Shown: in pieces, positions 28,719-38,337 of the stretch
How the letters are laid out: every line of letters begins with the position of its first letter
Numbering within the stretch: the stretch's first letter is position 1
Source of the DNA: CAXOVX01 sp964213345
Lineage (GTDB): Bacteria > Pseudomonadota > Alphaproteobacteria > Rickettsiales > Midichloriaceae
DNA length: 64,000 bases
Assembly: GCA_964213345.1 (NCBI GenBank)
Contig: CAXOVX010000022.1
Coordinates: 7,585 to 71,584 of the forward strand
Direction of reading: 5' to 3'
The notes under the pieces: generated by a model
Database searches by the model: none
What the model saw: the letters and a program-made list of their open reading frames with translations, nothing else
Told to the model about the DNA's origin: nothing
Program-made: the position numbers and the translations under genes

Positions 28719-29681
28719 TTAGAACTTAAGCATAGAAGTCAAAGCCCTTACCCCTGCTACAGATTCATGAAACATAGCATACTCTTGCTCATTCAGTGGT
28801 ATTTCCACAACTCTCTCTGCTCCGTTTGCTCCTATGATTACAGGCACTCCCACATACAAATTATTTACTCCATACTCACCATTTAAATAGGTTGCACACG
28901 ATAACATTCTTTTCTGATCAAATAAATATGACTCGGCCATAGCTATAACAGAAGTAGCAGGAGCATAATATGCGGAGCACGTTTGGAGTAATGCTACTAT
29001 CTCTCCTCCCCCATTTTTAGTACGCTCGATTACTGCTTCTAATTTCTCTTTAGACAGCATTCCCATCTCGATAATTTGCGACAAAGGAATGCCTCCCACT
29101 GAGGTAAATCTAGGAAGAGGTACCATACCGTTGCCATGTCCCCCCAGTGTTATTGTAGAAATATCTCTTGCAGAAATATTTAGCGCCTTAGCTAGAAAAT
29201 AGCAAAATCTTCCCGAATCAAGAACCCCTGCCATCCCCACTACTTTGTGACGATGCAATCCGCTGTAGCTCTGGAAAACATGAACCATTGCATCCAGCGG
29301 ATTTGTAACAACAATAACAAACGCATCACTGGCATATTTTCTTACCTTTTCTGCTACACATTTTATAATTTCAGCATTAGTATTTAATAGATCATCCCTA
29401 CTCATACCAGGCTTACGTGCAACTCCTGCTGTAATTATCACTAAATCAGCTCCCTCTATATCGCTATATTCAGCTGTTCCAAACAAACACCCACTTTGCA
29501 ACTCTATACCAGTAGACTCATTTATATCTAAAGCTTTGCCTTGAGCTGTTTCAGCAGTACGATCTAATAGTACAACATCTCCCAAATTTTTGTACCTCAT
29601 CATATACGCCAAGGCACCACCTATGTTTCCCCCCCCTATCAGGGCAATTTTATTACATTTTGCCACAATCTTTTCTTTCAA
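28719..29681 (-). CDS. mdh: malate dehydrogenase
   Basis: This 320-residue NAD-dependent TCA-cycle enzyme is of the LDH-like type common in alphaproteobacteria. It has the Rossmann loop IALIGGGNIGGALAYM, the substrate Arg region VARKPGMSRDDLL, VTNPLDAMVHVFQ, and the catalytic His in LGGHGNGMVPLPRF. The downstream sucC/sucD seen in many relatives is absent. Length is standard. Confidence 0.96.
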   Translation of the reverse strand: MKEKIVAKCNKIALIGGGNIGGALAYMMRYKNLGDVVLLDRTAETAQGKALDINESTGIELQSGCLFGTAEYSDIEGADLVIITAGVARKPGMSRDDLLNTNAEIIKCVAEKVRKYASDAFVIVVTNPLDAMVHVFQSYSGLHRHKVVGMAGVLDSGRFCYFLAKALNISARDISTITLGGHGNGMVPLPRFTSVGGIPLSQIIEMGMLSKEKLEAVIERTKNGGGEIVALLQTCSAYYAPATSVIAMAESYLFDQKRMLSCATYLNGEYGVNNLYVGVPVIIGANGAERVVEIPLNEQEYAMFHESVAGVRALTSMLKF

Positions 29682-29759
29682 TTGAATAAAGTTACTAACA
29701 AACTAACGTCCACTAGAGTAAGCGATAATTTCATGATATCAAACAGAAATTTATAGACA

Positions 29760-32570
29760 TTAGAAATAACTTCCTTTTTCGATACAATTAACACCACACT
29801 CTTTTATAATATTGTACCAATTTCTAATGCTGTTTTTTCGCTCTTTATCACGTATGCCTGCAGCATATAGTTCACTACGTGCTCGGGTTAAGGCTACATA
29901 AAGCAACCTCATATTTTCTTCTTTTTCCCTAGTATTATCTTTACTCTTTAAATAGCTTATATAACTGGTATCACTACCCATGTTGACTAAAAACCAGTCA
30001 TCAATCCATATTATACCGCTGGGAGGCAAAGATTCCGAATAAGATGCATCTGCAAGGATCACAATTGGGGCTTCTAGGCCTTTAGCAGCATGTACCGTCA
30101 TAATCTTTACTCCTAGGTGAATAGAGTTTTCCACTTTTTTAGAAGATCTATGCTGCATTGCAGCACAAAACCATCCAACAAAAGAAGTAAGCGTTCCACT
30201 CTCTTTACCCGAATCAACATAGTGAAATTCAAACAATTGTTGCATAAAAAAACTTAATAATATATCACCATATTCACCAAAAGCCTTTTTAGTAGCTTCA
30301 ACTATTATCTTATCATCCCTATTAAACAGCATATTATAAAAATCATGAGCAAGAAAAAATTTCTGATAGGTAGCGATAAATGATGACAAAATTTCATAAC
30401 ATGACATCACCCACTTTTCAGTACTAGCTCTACGCGCAATTTCACTCCATATGAAATCTTGCCTCTTATAAGCTAAAGTGAATAATTGATCCTCATTTAT
30501 TCCTATAAGTGGCGATTTAAGCAGTATAGCCAAATTCATATCATCATAAGGAAGTAGCACAAATTTCGCTATGGCAAGCAAATCATGCATCAAAATGTGA
30601 GTGTACATATTACTACTGATAAGATCGCATACTCCAATCTTGAGCTTTTTAAGTTCTTCTACTAGACATCGTTGTACGTCGCAACGTTTACGAAACAAAA
30701 CCATTATATCAGAAGCCACAACTGGTTTTTGCGTTCCCACTATTACTCTTTTAGCACTAAGCCATTTATGTATTTCAGAACTTATTACTTGAGCTATCTG
30801 CTTACCCACTTCATCAACAAAAAGTCCATTATCCGCATTTTTTTCATAGATTGGCAGCGCCCACACGTCATTATTGCTACGAATATTCTCTTTTTTGTCG
30901 ATAGGAATTTCCCACAGCTCAACTGCACCATTAACTCTATCATGCGCTGCAATATGTTTTATTGTGCAATCTTTATCTCTGTTTACACCTTCAGAAACCG
31001 CGGGGAAAGCCCCACTAAATACTGAGTTGTTACAAATGTTATCCACTACTTCTAAAATATTAGGAGCACAGCGAAAACACATATTTAGGTCGATTTCATA
31101 CCAAATTTGTTTTGCATTTATAACTTTGTCCTTAAACCAAAATTTAATTACTTGGAAAATCCAAGGCTGAGCACCTTGAAAACCAAAAATAGATTGCTTA
31201 AAGTCTCCAACTATAAAGATTGTTCTATTAGCAGTTCCGCGAGCTCCTAATCCCGTATAAAATTCAGAAGTTAAAATTTTTAATAAATGCCACTGCAATG
31301 CGCTAAGATCTTGTGCTTCATCTACTAAAACATGATCAATAATCATGCCAAGATGATATAGCAGTGATAGCCCAACACCTGGGTCTTCCAGTAATTCTAT
31401 TGTATAGACGATTAAATCATTATATTCAAAATAACGCTTCGCTTTTTTTAATTGCTGATATTTCCGGTAAACATGTAGCGCAAAAATGCTAAACGCGCTT
31501 GCATTAGCAGCGTATTGCTGGGCTCTAATTTCTTCCCATAAATTTTCCAATTTCAATTGCTCACATCTTATAAATTCACGAATATGTGGATAACGTTCTA
31601 AAAATTGGCTTTTTATTTTTAAACGTTGCCTCGGTTTATATTGGGATGTTAAAAAAAATTGGCTGTACCTTGTAAAAGTCGCAAGCTTACCTTCTTGGTC
31701 TTGCGCTATCCATTCACGTAATTCTTGCACTTGTTCACCATGAGAGTAGACAAAGTCAATAAATTCCGAGTATGTATGCACATCTAAACTGCCAATGTAT
31801 TTTCCTATAACATCAACACTGCTACTGTCAATGCATGCTCCAACCAAGTCATAGCTTTTTTGCGTAAATAATTGTTCTAACAACTCAAGATTTGATTCAT
31901 TTTCTAGATGCGCAAAGTACTTACGCGCATCAGTCGTGCAATTTGTAAGTTCAAAAGTTAAATTGCACAGTGAGTCAATGTCAAATAATGTAAGCAGCTT
32001 ACTAGCACTATCTTTTAAATTCGCAGTATCATCCATCAATGCCTCACGCAATACAGCATCGAATGCTTCTGACCATAAATTACCTTTTTTTACTTCATCT
32101 ATAATGGTACCGGTATCTATGGGGTAATCTACGCCTAAAATTACACTACAACGCTTTAGTATAAAGGCACAAAACCCATGTATAGTTTGAATTCTGATAG
32201 TTTGTTCTCTTTGTAAGAAAAGGACATAAAGTTGTCGTGCTAGCTCTATTTCTTTCTCTGTAGGATTAACACCAGTTAATATCAACAAATCCTGAATTAA
32301 TTCTTCTTGTGAACAAATTAACCACCAGCATAATTTATTTTCTAACCTAGTTAACATTTCTTCTGCAGCAGCATTGGTAAATGTTATGCATAAAATGCTG
32401 CTTATCTTGGCTCCTTTTAATAAAAGACGCAATATGCGATCGGTAAGTACCTTAGTCTTACCACTACCCGCCGACGCATCCACGTACACGCTAGCCCATG
32501 GGCTAGATGCCAGACGCTGTTTTTTTTGTACATCTCCAATACTTGCCTTACCTAGGATATCAGTATGCAT
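29760..32570 (-). CDS. addA: AddA-like UvrD/Rep superfamily helicase without nuclease domain
   Basis: This 936-residue SF1A helicase has Walker A DASAGSGKTKVLTDRIL at residues 31-47 and motif Ia ILCITFTNAAAEEML. Motif II is HVLVDEAQDLSALQW, followed by IFIVGDFKQSIFGFQGA, and later motifs are MTVHAAKGLEAPIVILAD and RLLYVALTRARSELY. The order and the YEYNDLIVYTIELL block fit alphaproteobacterial AddA, which repairs double-strand breaks with AddB. AddA proteins are usually about 1150 residues with a C-terminal RecB-type nuclease; here the frame stops about 35 residues after the last helicase motif, so the nuclease is missing. addB is not in the window. Confidence 0.85.
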   Translation of the reverse strand: MHTDILGKASIGDVQKKQRLASSPWASVYVDASAGSGKTKVLTDRILRLLLKGAKISSILCITFTNAAAEEMLTRLENKLCWWLICSQEELIQDLLILTGVNPTEKEIELARQLYVLFLQREQTIRIQTIHGFCAFILKRCSVILGVDYPIDTGTIIDEVKKGNLWSEAFDAVLREALMDDTANLKDSASKLLTLFDIDSLCNLTFELTNCTTDARKYFAHLENESNLELLEQLFTQKSYDLVGACIDSSSVDVIGKYIGSLDVHTYSEFIDFVYSHGEQVQELREWIAQDQEGKLATFTRYSQFFLTSQYKPRQRLKIKSQFLERYPHIREFIRCEQLKLENLWEEIRAQQYAANASAFSIFALHVYRKYQQLKKAKRYFEYNDLIVYTIELLEDPGVGLSLLYHLGMIIDHVLVDEAQDLSALQWHLLKILTSEFYTGLGARGTANRTIFIVGDFKQSIFGFQGAQPWIFQVIKFWFKDKVINAKQIWYEIDLNMCFRCAPNILEVVDNICNNSVFSGAFPAVSEGVNRDKDCTIKHIAAHDRVNGAVELWEIPIDKKENIRSNNDVWALPIYEKNADNGLFVDEVGKQIAQVISSEIHKWLSAKRVIVGTQKPVVASDIMVLFRKRCDVQRCLVEELKKLKIGVCDLISSNMYTHILMHDLLAIAKFVLLPYDDMNLAILLKSPLIGINEDQLFTLAYKRQDFIWSEIARRASTEKWVMSCYEILSSFIATYQKFFLAHDFYNMLFNRDDKIIVEATKKAFGEYGDILLSFFMQQLFEFHYVDSGKESGTLTSFVGWFCAAMQHRSSKKVENSIHLGVKIMTVHAAKGLEAPIVILADASYSESLPPSGIIWIDDWFLVNMGSDTSYISYLKSKDNTREKEENMRLLYVALTRARSELYAAGIRDKERKNSIRNWYNIIKECGVNCIEKGSYF

Positions 32571-32694
32571 ATAACTCTGCGTTTTTTACCAATTAATTTT
32601 TTAAATCCTTTCCCTACTTGATAAATTGTACATTCTAATCTATCATCCTGCGTTGTATGAGTAAGATAAACCTATAGAAAAAAGAGTTTAAGTT

Positions 32695-33630
32695 ATGAAT
32701 CGTAAAGCTATCACCTCCTACTTGCTAATTATACTTTTTGTTGTTTTTCTCATTTTTGCTTACTCTAAATATACAAATAAGACTATGCAACATGAAAAAG
32801 ACGAGCTGAAGCAAAGTATTTTAGATGCAGTCAAGCTAGAGCTAGATACGGGAAAGTCTCCAGAAACCGCACTGACGGGAAGCACTAATTTAACCACGGC
32901 TCAGGTAGAAACAATAGTAAAAGACATTATAAAAAATAACCCAGAGTTGCTAATTGAAAGCGTAAATAAATTTGCTACAGCTAAAGCATATGCAGATAAA
33001 GCCAAAGCCGCCTACAAAATTGGAGCTCTACGTGATAAATTAGAAAATGATACAAATGATCCAGTGTTGGGCGATCCTAATGCAACCATCAAAATTGTAG
33101 AATTTTTCGATTATTGCTGCAGTGCCTGTAAGATGATGGATTCAGTCAAACGACAGATATTAGATAAAAATCCAGATGTGAAGTTTATATTGAAGCCAAT
33201 GCCTATACTGGGAGAAAGTTCAGTACTGCCCATTAAGTTCGCTTTGGCAATAAATAAACTTGATAAAACAAAATTTTCTGCCTTTGAAGAATTGAATTAT
33301 GCTTGTGAGCAAAAGCAAGATGGTCTATTTGAACTTGCGGAAAAAGCAGGGGTTGATGTAGCAAAATTAAAGCAAATTTTCTCAGATAAGAATAATGATG
33401 CTCAACTTAATCAGGTAATACAAAATAACTTGAAGCTAGCTCAAGATCTAGAAGTACACGGCACGCCTACGTGCATACTTGGGGATCAGTTGTTAGTAGG
33501 GGCACTAAGCTATGAAGCACTGCAACAAGCGGTAGATGCAGCAAGAAAACAACCTGCGCCTCAAGCAACAGCGCAGCCAAGCAGTACAGATACTACTGCA
33601 ACAACCACAGATAGCAGCAGCAGCAAATGA
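32695..33630 (+). CDS. DsbA-family thiol:disulfide oxidoreductase
   Basis: This 311-residue protein has an N-terminal membrane anchor or signal (ITSYLLIILFVVFLIFAYS) and a helical linker. A thioredoxin-fold domain starts near residue 130, with the active site CSAC (C142 and C145) in VEFFDYCCSACKMMD. The cis-Pro loop is in EVHGTPTCILGDQLL. Rickettsiales encode similar DsbA-like proteins for periplasmic disulfide formation. The last 25 residues are low complexity (Pro, Gln, Thr, Ser). It is divergent from addA, with a 124-bp shared upstream region. It may fold the cysteine-rich exported proteins at 35012 and 40629; that is inference. Confidence 0.88.
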   Translation: MNRKAITSYLLIILFVVFLIFAYSKYTNKTMQHEKDELKQSILDAVKLELDTGKSPETALTGSTNLTTAQVETIVKDIIKNNPELLIESVNKFATAKAYADKAKAAYKIGALRDKLENDTNDPVLGDPNATIKIVEFFDYCCSACKMMDSVKRQILDKNPDVKFILKPMPILGESSVLPIKFALAINKLDKTKFSAFEELNYACEQKQDGLFELAEKAGVDVAKLKQIFSDKNNDAQLNQVIQNNLKLAQDLEVHGTPTCILGDQLLVGALSYEALQQAVDAARKQPAPQATAQPSSTDTTATTTDSSSSK

Positions 33631-33839
33631 TGCAAAAAAAGGGGGCCAAAGACGGCAGGGAGGTCTCAAAAACTTCCCCCCGCGGTCTCATATATTAGAT
33701 TTTTTCAAAAAAAGCTCGCTACTCTATCACTAATGAAGGCTTTGAGCACTGAAGAGGTGCAGCAGTTCGTGACAGTCGAGGGCCTAGCCCACTACGGAAT
33801 AGATGGTGGGCAGTGATATGGACATGTGGTAGATACCTA
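33631..33839. other. spacer with possible hairpin and short dead frame
   Basis: GGGAGGT near 33658 can pair with ACTTCCCC near 33672, giving a weak hairpin after the dsbA-like gene. Further on, an ATG at 33734 opens a 27-codon frame (MKALSTEEVQQFVTVEGLA) that stops quickly. Nothing else is recognised. Confidence 0.3.
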
Positions 33840-33928
33840 TTTTAAAAAACCCAGTAAACAGAACGCCATATAGAAATGGATTTTAAAGAAGTATATTGTT
33901 GTTACGTTGATGATTTTTGCAATAGATT
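33840..33928 (+). mobile_element. IS982 5' fragment
   Basis: ATATTGTTGTTACGTTGATG and GATTTTTGCAATAGATTTAT match the start of the IS982 transposase at 11450 and 51080 (YCYVDDFCKGFI). The copy is cut off by M1 copy 8. Confidence 0.65.
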
Positions 33929-34056
33929 TATACCGAATCCCATTTTTTAATGAGCACTGGGAGCGTAAATGGTGATGGTAAAGGAGCGCAGTCATGCGGG
34001 GCCGACTGAGCCTGAATTTTGCAACGCGGACAACGTGGCAGCGTTAAAAGGAGACG
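33929..34056 (+). repeat. M1 element, copy 8, inside an IS982 remnant
   Basis: TATACCGAATCCCATTTTTT at the left and CGTTAAAAGGAGACG at the right match M1; the core GAGCACTGGGAGCG and GAGCCTGAATTTTGCAACGC are clear. The right terminal bases are lost. Confidence 0.7.
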
Positions 34057-34084
34057 TTAGCCTTGTGGCAGAACTCACTCATTA

Positions 34085-34130
34085 AGTTGTTTGATACTAT
34101 ACCAATTACCTCTACATAAACCCCAGCATC
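34085..34130 (+). mobile_element. possible IS982 3' fragment
   Basis: TTTGATACTATACCAATTAC followed by CTCTACATAAACCCC resembles the IS982 3' region near 12218-12250. It would be the far side of the copy split by M1 copy 8, with the middle deleted. The match is short. Confidence 0.4.
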
Positions 34131-34174
34131 CAAACATTTATTAGCACTTAATAACGTCAAACATGGGCTTGGGC

Positions 34175-34975
34175 CTAGAAACGTAGCCTAATACCCGCAA
34201 ATACGGCATGAGCAGATAGCTTAGGATTGGCAGGATTATGAGTATCTTTTTTACCATCTGCCATAGTCATTTGGTTTGTAGTAGCAGCATTTCCCAGATC
34301 TAGGTATTTGTAGCTTACGTCAATACTTACGCGATTTGATACATCATAATTTATACCAGCTCCGACGTTCCAAGCAAGTTGCCAATTAGATTTTCCCTGC
34401 AATGTTGCAATCAATTTAGACTTATCTGCGGTGTCATACAATTGGTAATCACTAACTTTATTTCTAACTCCCCCTACCCCAATAATTATATAAGGATTTA
34501 TTTTTCTAAATGCAGCTACATCTATCATAGTATTCAGCATACAGGCAGTACTGGATATCTTTTGCGTAAAAAGGTACCGATAATTCTTTGTTGTAATTTT
34601 GCTACTTTCTTTCTTGAATTCAAAATTATTGAACCGCAGTACTGAAATACTTTCCCTCAAATTAGGAGAGAATTTATATCCTATACTACCACCATATACC
34701 ACACTCTTCTCCGGCTTTAAGTTATTATAATAGTCATAGTTAGTAAACTCCGTTGGCATTGCTACTCCAGCGTCAATCCCTACATAAATTTTATCGCCTA
34801 AAAATGGAGCTTTTTTTACTGAATGCTTTGACTTTGCGTGCACAGCATGAAAATACGAAGCTCTCTTCGCTGGAGGTGAGCTGGTGACTGGATATCCCGC
34901 CGCGTGTGCAAGAGTAAAATCAAACATCGATAACATTAATATCGAACATTTTAGACAATTTAGCCTATTTCTCAT
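34175..34975 (-). CDS. outer-membrane beta-barrel protein
   Basis: This 266-residue protein has a signal peptide (MRNRLNCLKCSILMLSMFDF then TLAHAAG). The mature part alternates hydrophobic residues as in an 8-stranded barrel, with IYVGIDAGVAMPTEF, VYGGSIGYKFSPNLRESI, WQLAWNVGAGINYDV and the closing HAVFAGIRLRF. The terminal Phe is the usual Bam recognition residue. It resembles the OmpX/opacity and Rickettsiales surface-antigen type, so it likely faces host material. No specific family assignment is possible by eye. It is separate from the repeat-protein gene behind it by 36 bp, so the two may be expressed together. Confidence 0.8.
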   Translation of the reverse strand: MRNRLNCLKCSILMLSMFDFTLAHAAGYPVTSSPPAKRASYFHAVHAKSKHSVKKAPFLGDKIYVGIDAGVAMPTEFTNYDYYNNLKPEKSVVYGGSIGYKFSPNLRESISVLRFNNFEFKKESSKITTKNYRYLFTQKISSTACMLNTMIDVAAFRKINPYIIIGVGGVRNKVSDYQLYDTADKSKLIATLQGKSNWQLAWNVGAGINYDVSNRVSIDVSYKYLDLGNAATTNQMTMADGKKDTHNPANPKLSAHAVFAGIRLRF

Positions 34976-35011
34976 CTTTACCGCTTCTTGTTTATTGATT
35001 GATATAGTAAT

Positions 35012-36769
35012 CTATGTAGTATAACATTCATGAGTAGCACTATTGTAATGCCATGTACTCATTTCACCTCCAAATGCAAAATCTGGATTTAAAGAGTCAT
35101 GCCCTCCCCAAGCAGTACATACCTTTTTACACTGGGAGCAAATTTCCTCCGCCATGCTTTTGCTCGGCATCTTTATACCGTCATGGAATACTCCCGGACA
35201 TTTACCGCAATAAGCACACAAGCGCGCATGAACAGCTGAATCGAATGCAATCATAGACACTGCACCATCAGGGCAATCTTTGCCAGGTTTGCTCATATCA
35301 ACAACAGACCAGGAGATGAAAGTGCAAAAAAAAGATGGATGCTCTTGATGCAATAACTTATCAACAGATTCCATGCTGTTCACAATCACCTTAATGCGAC
35401 TCCACCTTAGAGAGCCTGCTAAAGCGCCATTTATATCCTGCACAATCTGAGCATCGTTTAGAACTGTGTTTTTTTGAATTTGATTCACAGCATTAGCTAA
35501 ATCTGGTAGCTTCTTGGCAAGTTCCTCTACATTTGTTATTTTGACACCACTCAAATCGTCTTTAGCATTAGTAAATTTTTTTGAATTCTCAGTACGCATT
35601 TCTATCTCTTGCTCAATCTGAGCACCATTTAAGATCACATCTCGCTTAATTTTATTTGCAGTGCTGGCCAAATTTGATAGTTGCTTAGCTAGTTCATCTG
35701 CATTTGTTATTTTTACATTACTTAAATCCTTTTTAGCAGCATTGAGATCTACGGAATCTTTTGCATACTCTCCTATTTTCTGCTTAATCTGAGCATCGTT
35801 TTGGACCGTATTTTGCTTAATTCCATTCACAACGCTAACCAAGTCTAGCAGCTGTTTAGCCAGCTCATCTACGCTTGTTATTTTGACACCACTCAACCCA
35901 TTTTGAGCGGCGATAAATTTTTTTGAGTTCTCAGTATGTGTCTCTATCTCTTGCTTAATCTGAGCATCATTTAGGATCGTACCTTGCTTAATTCCATTCA
36001 CAACACCAACTAGGGTTAATAGCTGGTTAAGCAACGCATCCACATTTGTTATTTTGATACTACCCAAATCTTTTTTTGCATTAACGAGATCTGCAGAATC
36101 TTTCGTATATTCTTCTACTTTTTGCTTAATATGAACATCATTCGAGATTGTACCTGACTCAATTTGATTCACAGCATTAGCTAAATCTGGTAGCTTCTTG
36201 GCAAGCTCCACCACATTTGTTATTTTTACACTACTGAATGCAGTCTTAGCGTCAGCAAGATCTTTGGAATCCTGTACATATCCCTTCATCTCCTGTACAA
36301 TTTTATTACTATCCTGGATTATATCTTGTTTTGTAGTGTTTATGATAATATTAGCTAGGGTTGTTAGCTGTTTTACGAGCCCATCTACATCTCGTATTGA
36401 GATGTTACTTAGCGCTTTGATGGCTACTGCAAGTTTTTGTGCATCTGCTACATTACCTACTATATCTGCTGAAATCTGGCCATCACTCAGGATCGCACTC
36501 GGTTGAATTATATTCACTGCCTTAGCTATATTTGACAGCTGCGCAGCAAGCTGATTTATATCGGACACTTTCACGCCAGCTAAGGCAGTCATAGCCTCCG
36601 TAGTTTTTTTGATTTTTTCAATTACGTCTGGCGGATACGGACAAAAAGGACAAAAAGCCAGCATAACCTCTGCTTTCACAGTACAATCTTTATTCATAGT
36701 ATCCATAACAGTCTGAGCATCAAGAGGAACAACTTCGCTTGAATGTGGAAAATCACTCATATTTATCAA
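35012..36769 (-). CDS. 57-residue tandem-repeat protein with cysteine-rich ends
   Basis: This 585-residue protein is not recognised. About seven tandem units of 57 residues run from about residue 60 to 455, each opening with a VKITNVDELAKQL-like helix and then LxxxVNxIxxxTIxNDAQI and an EYxxDSxxLxxAKxDLS end. Units are predicted helical and likely form a rod or coiled coil. The N-terminus has CPFCPYPP; the C-terminal 130 residues have CAYCGKCPG, CSQCKKVC and two further Cys. No signal peptide or membrane segment is visible. The paired cysteines could bind zinc or form disulfides. It lies upstream of the beta-barrel gene on the same strand. Confidence 0.75.
   Translation of the reverse strand: MINMSDFPHSSEVVPLDAQTVMDTMNKDCTVKAEVMLAFCPFCPYPPDVIEKIKKTTEAMTALAGVKVSDINQLAAQLSNIAKAVNIIQPSAILSDGQISADIVGNVADAQKLAVAIKALSNISIRDVDGLVKQLTTLANIIINTTKQDIIQDSNKIVQEMKGYVQDSKDLADAKTAFSSVKITNVVELAKKLPDLANAVNQIESGTISNDVHIKQKVEEYTKDSADLVNAKKDLGSIKITNVDALLNQLLTLVGVVNGIKQGTILNDAQIKQEIETHTENSKKFIAAQNGLSGVKITSVDELAKQLLDLVSVVNGIKQNTVQNDAQIKQKIGEYAKDSVDLNAAKKDLSNVKITNADELAKQLSNLASTANKIKRDVILNGAQIEQEIEMRTENSKKFTNAKDDLSGVKITNVEELAKKLPDLANAVNQIQKNTVLNDAQIVQDINGALAGSLRWSRIKVIVNSMESVDKLLHQEHPSFFCTFISWSVVDMSKPGKDCPDGAVSMIAFDSAVHARLCAYCGKCPGVFHDGIKMPSKSMAEEICSQCKKVCTAWGGHDSLNPDFAFGGEMSTWHYNSATHECYTT
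35440..36590 (-). repeat. in-frame 171-bp tandem repeat array
   Basis: Within the gene above, the sequence TTTGTTATTTT or a close variant recurs at about 35533, 35705, 35877, 36047 and 36218, a period of 171 bp. Sequence divergence between units is high at the 36.3-36.6 kb end and low in the middle, which suggests recent internal duplication of the central units. Confidence 0.8.
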
Positions 36770-37065
36770 TATTTATCACTTATATTTTACATTTATTTGT
36801 AAGCATTTGCGGTAAAACAGAAAATCTACCAACATTTTCACAACAAAATGAGTAAAGCTGTGCAGGTAAAAAGATATAACACAAAATCCCATAACGAGAT
36901 GAGTGTATAGTGTTATGTAATTCAATGTCTACTGTTTGAAATGAAAATACGGATATATTTTTCAAATAATTCGTATATGTTTTTTATTGTTGTATTTTAA
37001 TGTATGTAAGGCGTATTTCCCGTATTAACTTGAAAATTTATGCTAGATTCAAAAATGAATAATGC
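36770..37065. other. intergenic region between divergent genes
   Basis: This AT-rich stretch separates the repeat-protein gene (minus) and dprA (plus). No M1, R2 or IS DNA and no convincing gene is seen. It should contain the promoter of the repeat-protein gene, but no clear boxes stand out. Confidence 0.4.
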
Positions 37066-37094
37066 TTTTCATTTTCCGCTTACTCCGTTATAAT
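37066..37094 (+). promoter_or_regulatory. possible sigma-70 promoter of dprA
   Basis: TTTTCA at 37066-37071 and a perfect TATAAT at 37089-37094 are 17 bp apart, 30 bp upstream of the dprA ATG. The -10 box is ideal and the -35 box weak. Confidence 0.45.
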
Positions 37095-37123
37095 GCGTAA
37101 AATTAACCGTGACCTGATTTGAT

Positions 37124-38269
37124 ATGCAATATGTTGCAGATAACTATAACATAAATGATTCAAAATTCAGATTAAGCTGGATGCAACTAGCGAGAAGCCA
37201 CAATGTTGGTGCACGTACTTTTGCAGAATTATTAAAGATATTTAAGACTCCTCAAATAGCACTAAAAAATTTACCTGAATTAGCAAAACGTGGAGGGAGG
37301 AAGGAAGGAATTACTATCGCCCCTATATCAGAAATAGAAAAAGAATTAGAAATGACTGAGAAATTCAATGCCAAACTCATATTGGCATGCGATCGTCATT
37401 ATCCTGAATTATTGCTACAAATTGCCGATCCACCACCTATCTTAATAGCAAAAGGAGATACAGGCTTTCTTGCACGTCATAAAGTTGCTATTGTAGGAGC
37501 ACGTCAAGCATCAACAAATGGATACAATTTTGCTCTACAATTAGCGCATGACATATCGGCAAAAGGCTATGTAATTGCTTCGGGACTTGCTAAAGGTATA
37601 GATGCAGCAGCGCATTTAGGTAGTATAGAATTTGGCACTATTGGGATAATAGCTTGTGGTATAGATCAAATATATCCAGGAGAAAATAAAAATTTGTACC
37701 ACATGCTTTATAAGCAAGGCTTGGTACTGAGTGAGTATAAAATTGGGCAACTTCCACTATCTAGGCATTTCCCGCAACGTAATCGTGTTATATCTGGATT
37801 ATGTTATGGTGTGGTTATTGTGGAAGCAGCTGTAAAGTCTGGAACCCTCATTACCGCAAGATTTGCCCTAGAACAAGGACGTGAAGTCTTTGCAGTCCCT
37901 GGATCTCCGTTCGATCCAAGATATCAAGGAACAAATGCATTAATCAAACAAGGAGCTATATTGGTAGAGAATGCTGATGATGTGTTGTACGAACTGGAAA
38001 CTATCATTCAACGAAGTAGTAATATCTGTATGGAAAAGAAACAAAGATTACTTTTTGAAAGCGAGGGAAAAAGACTTCCCAGTGAACAAGAATTAAACAA
38101 ATTTAGGGAAATTTTATTAACTAAACTCTCATTCTCTCCTGTGAGTTTAGAAGCTGTGCTTGCAGATTTACAAATTCCAATTAGCATTCTGGATTTATTG
38201 GTATTAGAATTGGAATTAGCTGGTAGATTAGAGCGTAGGTATGGTAATAGTGTGTGCCTCATTGCTTAA
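37124..38269 (+). CDS. dprA: DNA-processing protein DprA
   Basis: This 381-residue protein loads RecA on incoming single-stranded DNA during transformation. The central Rossmann-like DprA domain shows VAIVGARQASTNGYNFAL, VIASGLAKGIDAAAHLGS, GTIGIIACGIDQIYPGEN, FPQRNRVISGLCYGVVIVEA and KSGTLITARFALEQGREVFA. A short winged-helix C-terminus follows, and an N-terminal helical part precedes. The gene is complete. virB4-like follows after 68 bp on the same strand. Confidence 0.95.
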   Translation: MQYVADNYNINDSKFRLSWMQLARSHNVGARTFAELLKIFKTPQIALKNLPELAKRGGRKEGITIAPISEIEKELEMTEKFNAKLILACDRHYPELLLQIADPPPILIAKGDTGFLARHKVAIVGARQASTNGYNFALQLAHDISAKGYVIASGLAKGIDAAAHLGSIEFGTIGIIACGIDQIYPGENKNLYHMLYKQGLVLSEYKIGQLPLSRHFPQRNRVISGLCYGVVIVEAAVKSGTLITARFALEQGREVFAVPGSPFDPRYQGTNALIKQGAILVENADDVLYELETIIQRSSNICMEKKQRLLFESEGKRLPSEQELNKFREILLTKLSFSPVSLEAVLADLQIPISILDLLVLELELAGRLERRYGNSVCLIA

Positions 38270-38337
38270 TGCGGCGAACGACAGGTATGTTAATACCTCA
38301 ATCAGTAAGTGTTAATAAAAAATTTTAGTACTTTCAA

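Noticed and set aside
35440..36590. CRISPR-like array
   Set aside because: The 171-bp period is in frame and encodes similar protein units; there are no short identical repeats with unique spacers and no cas genes.
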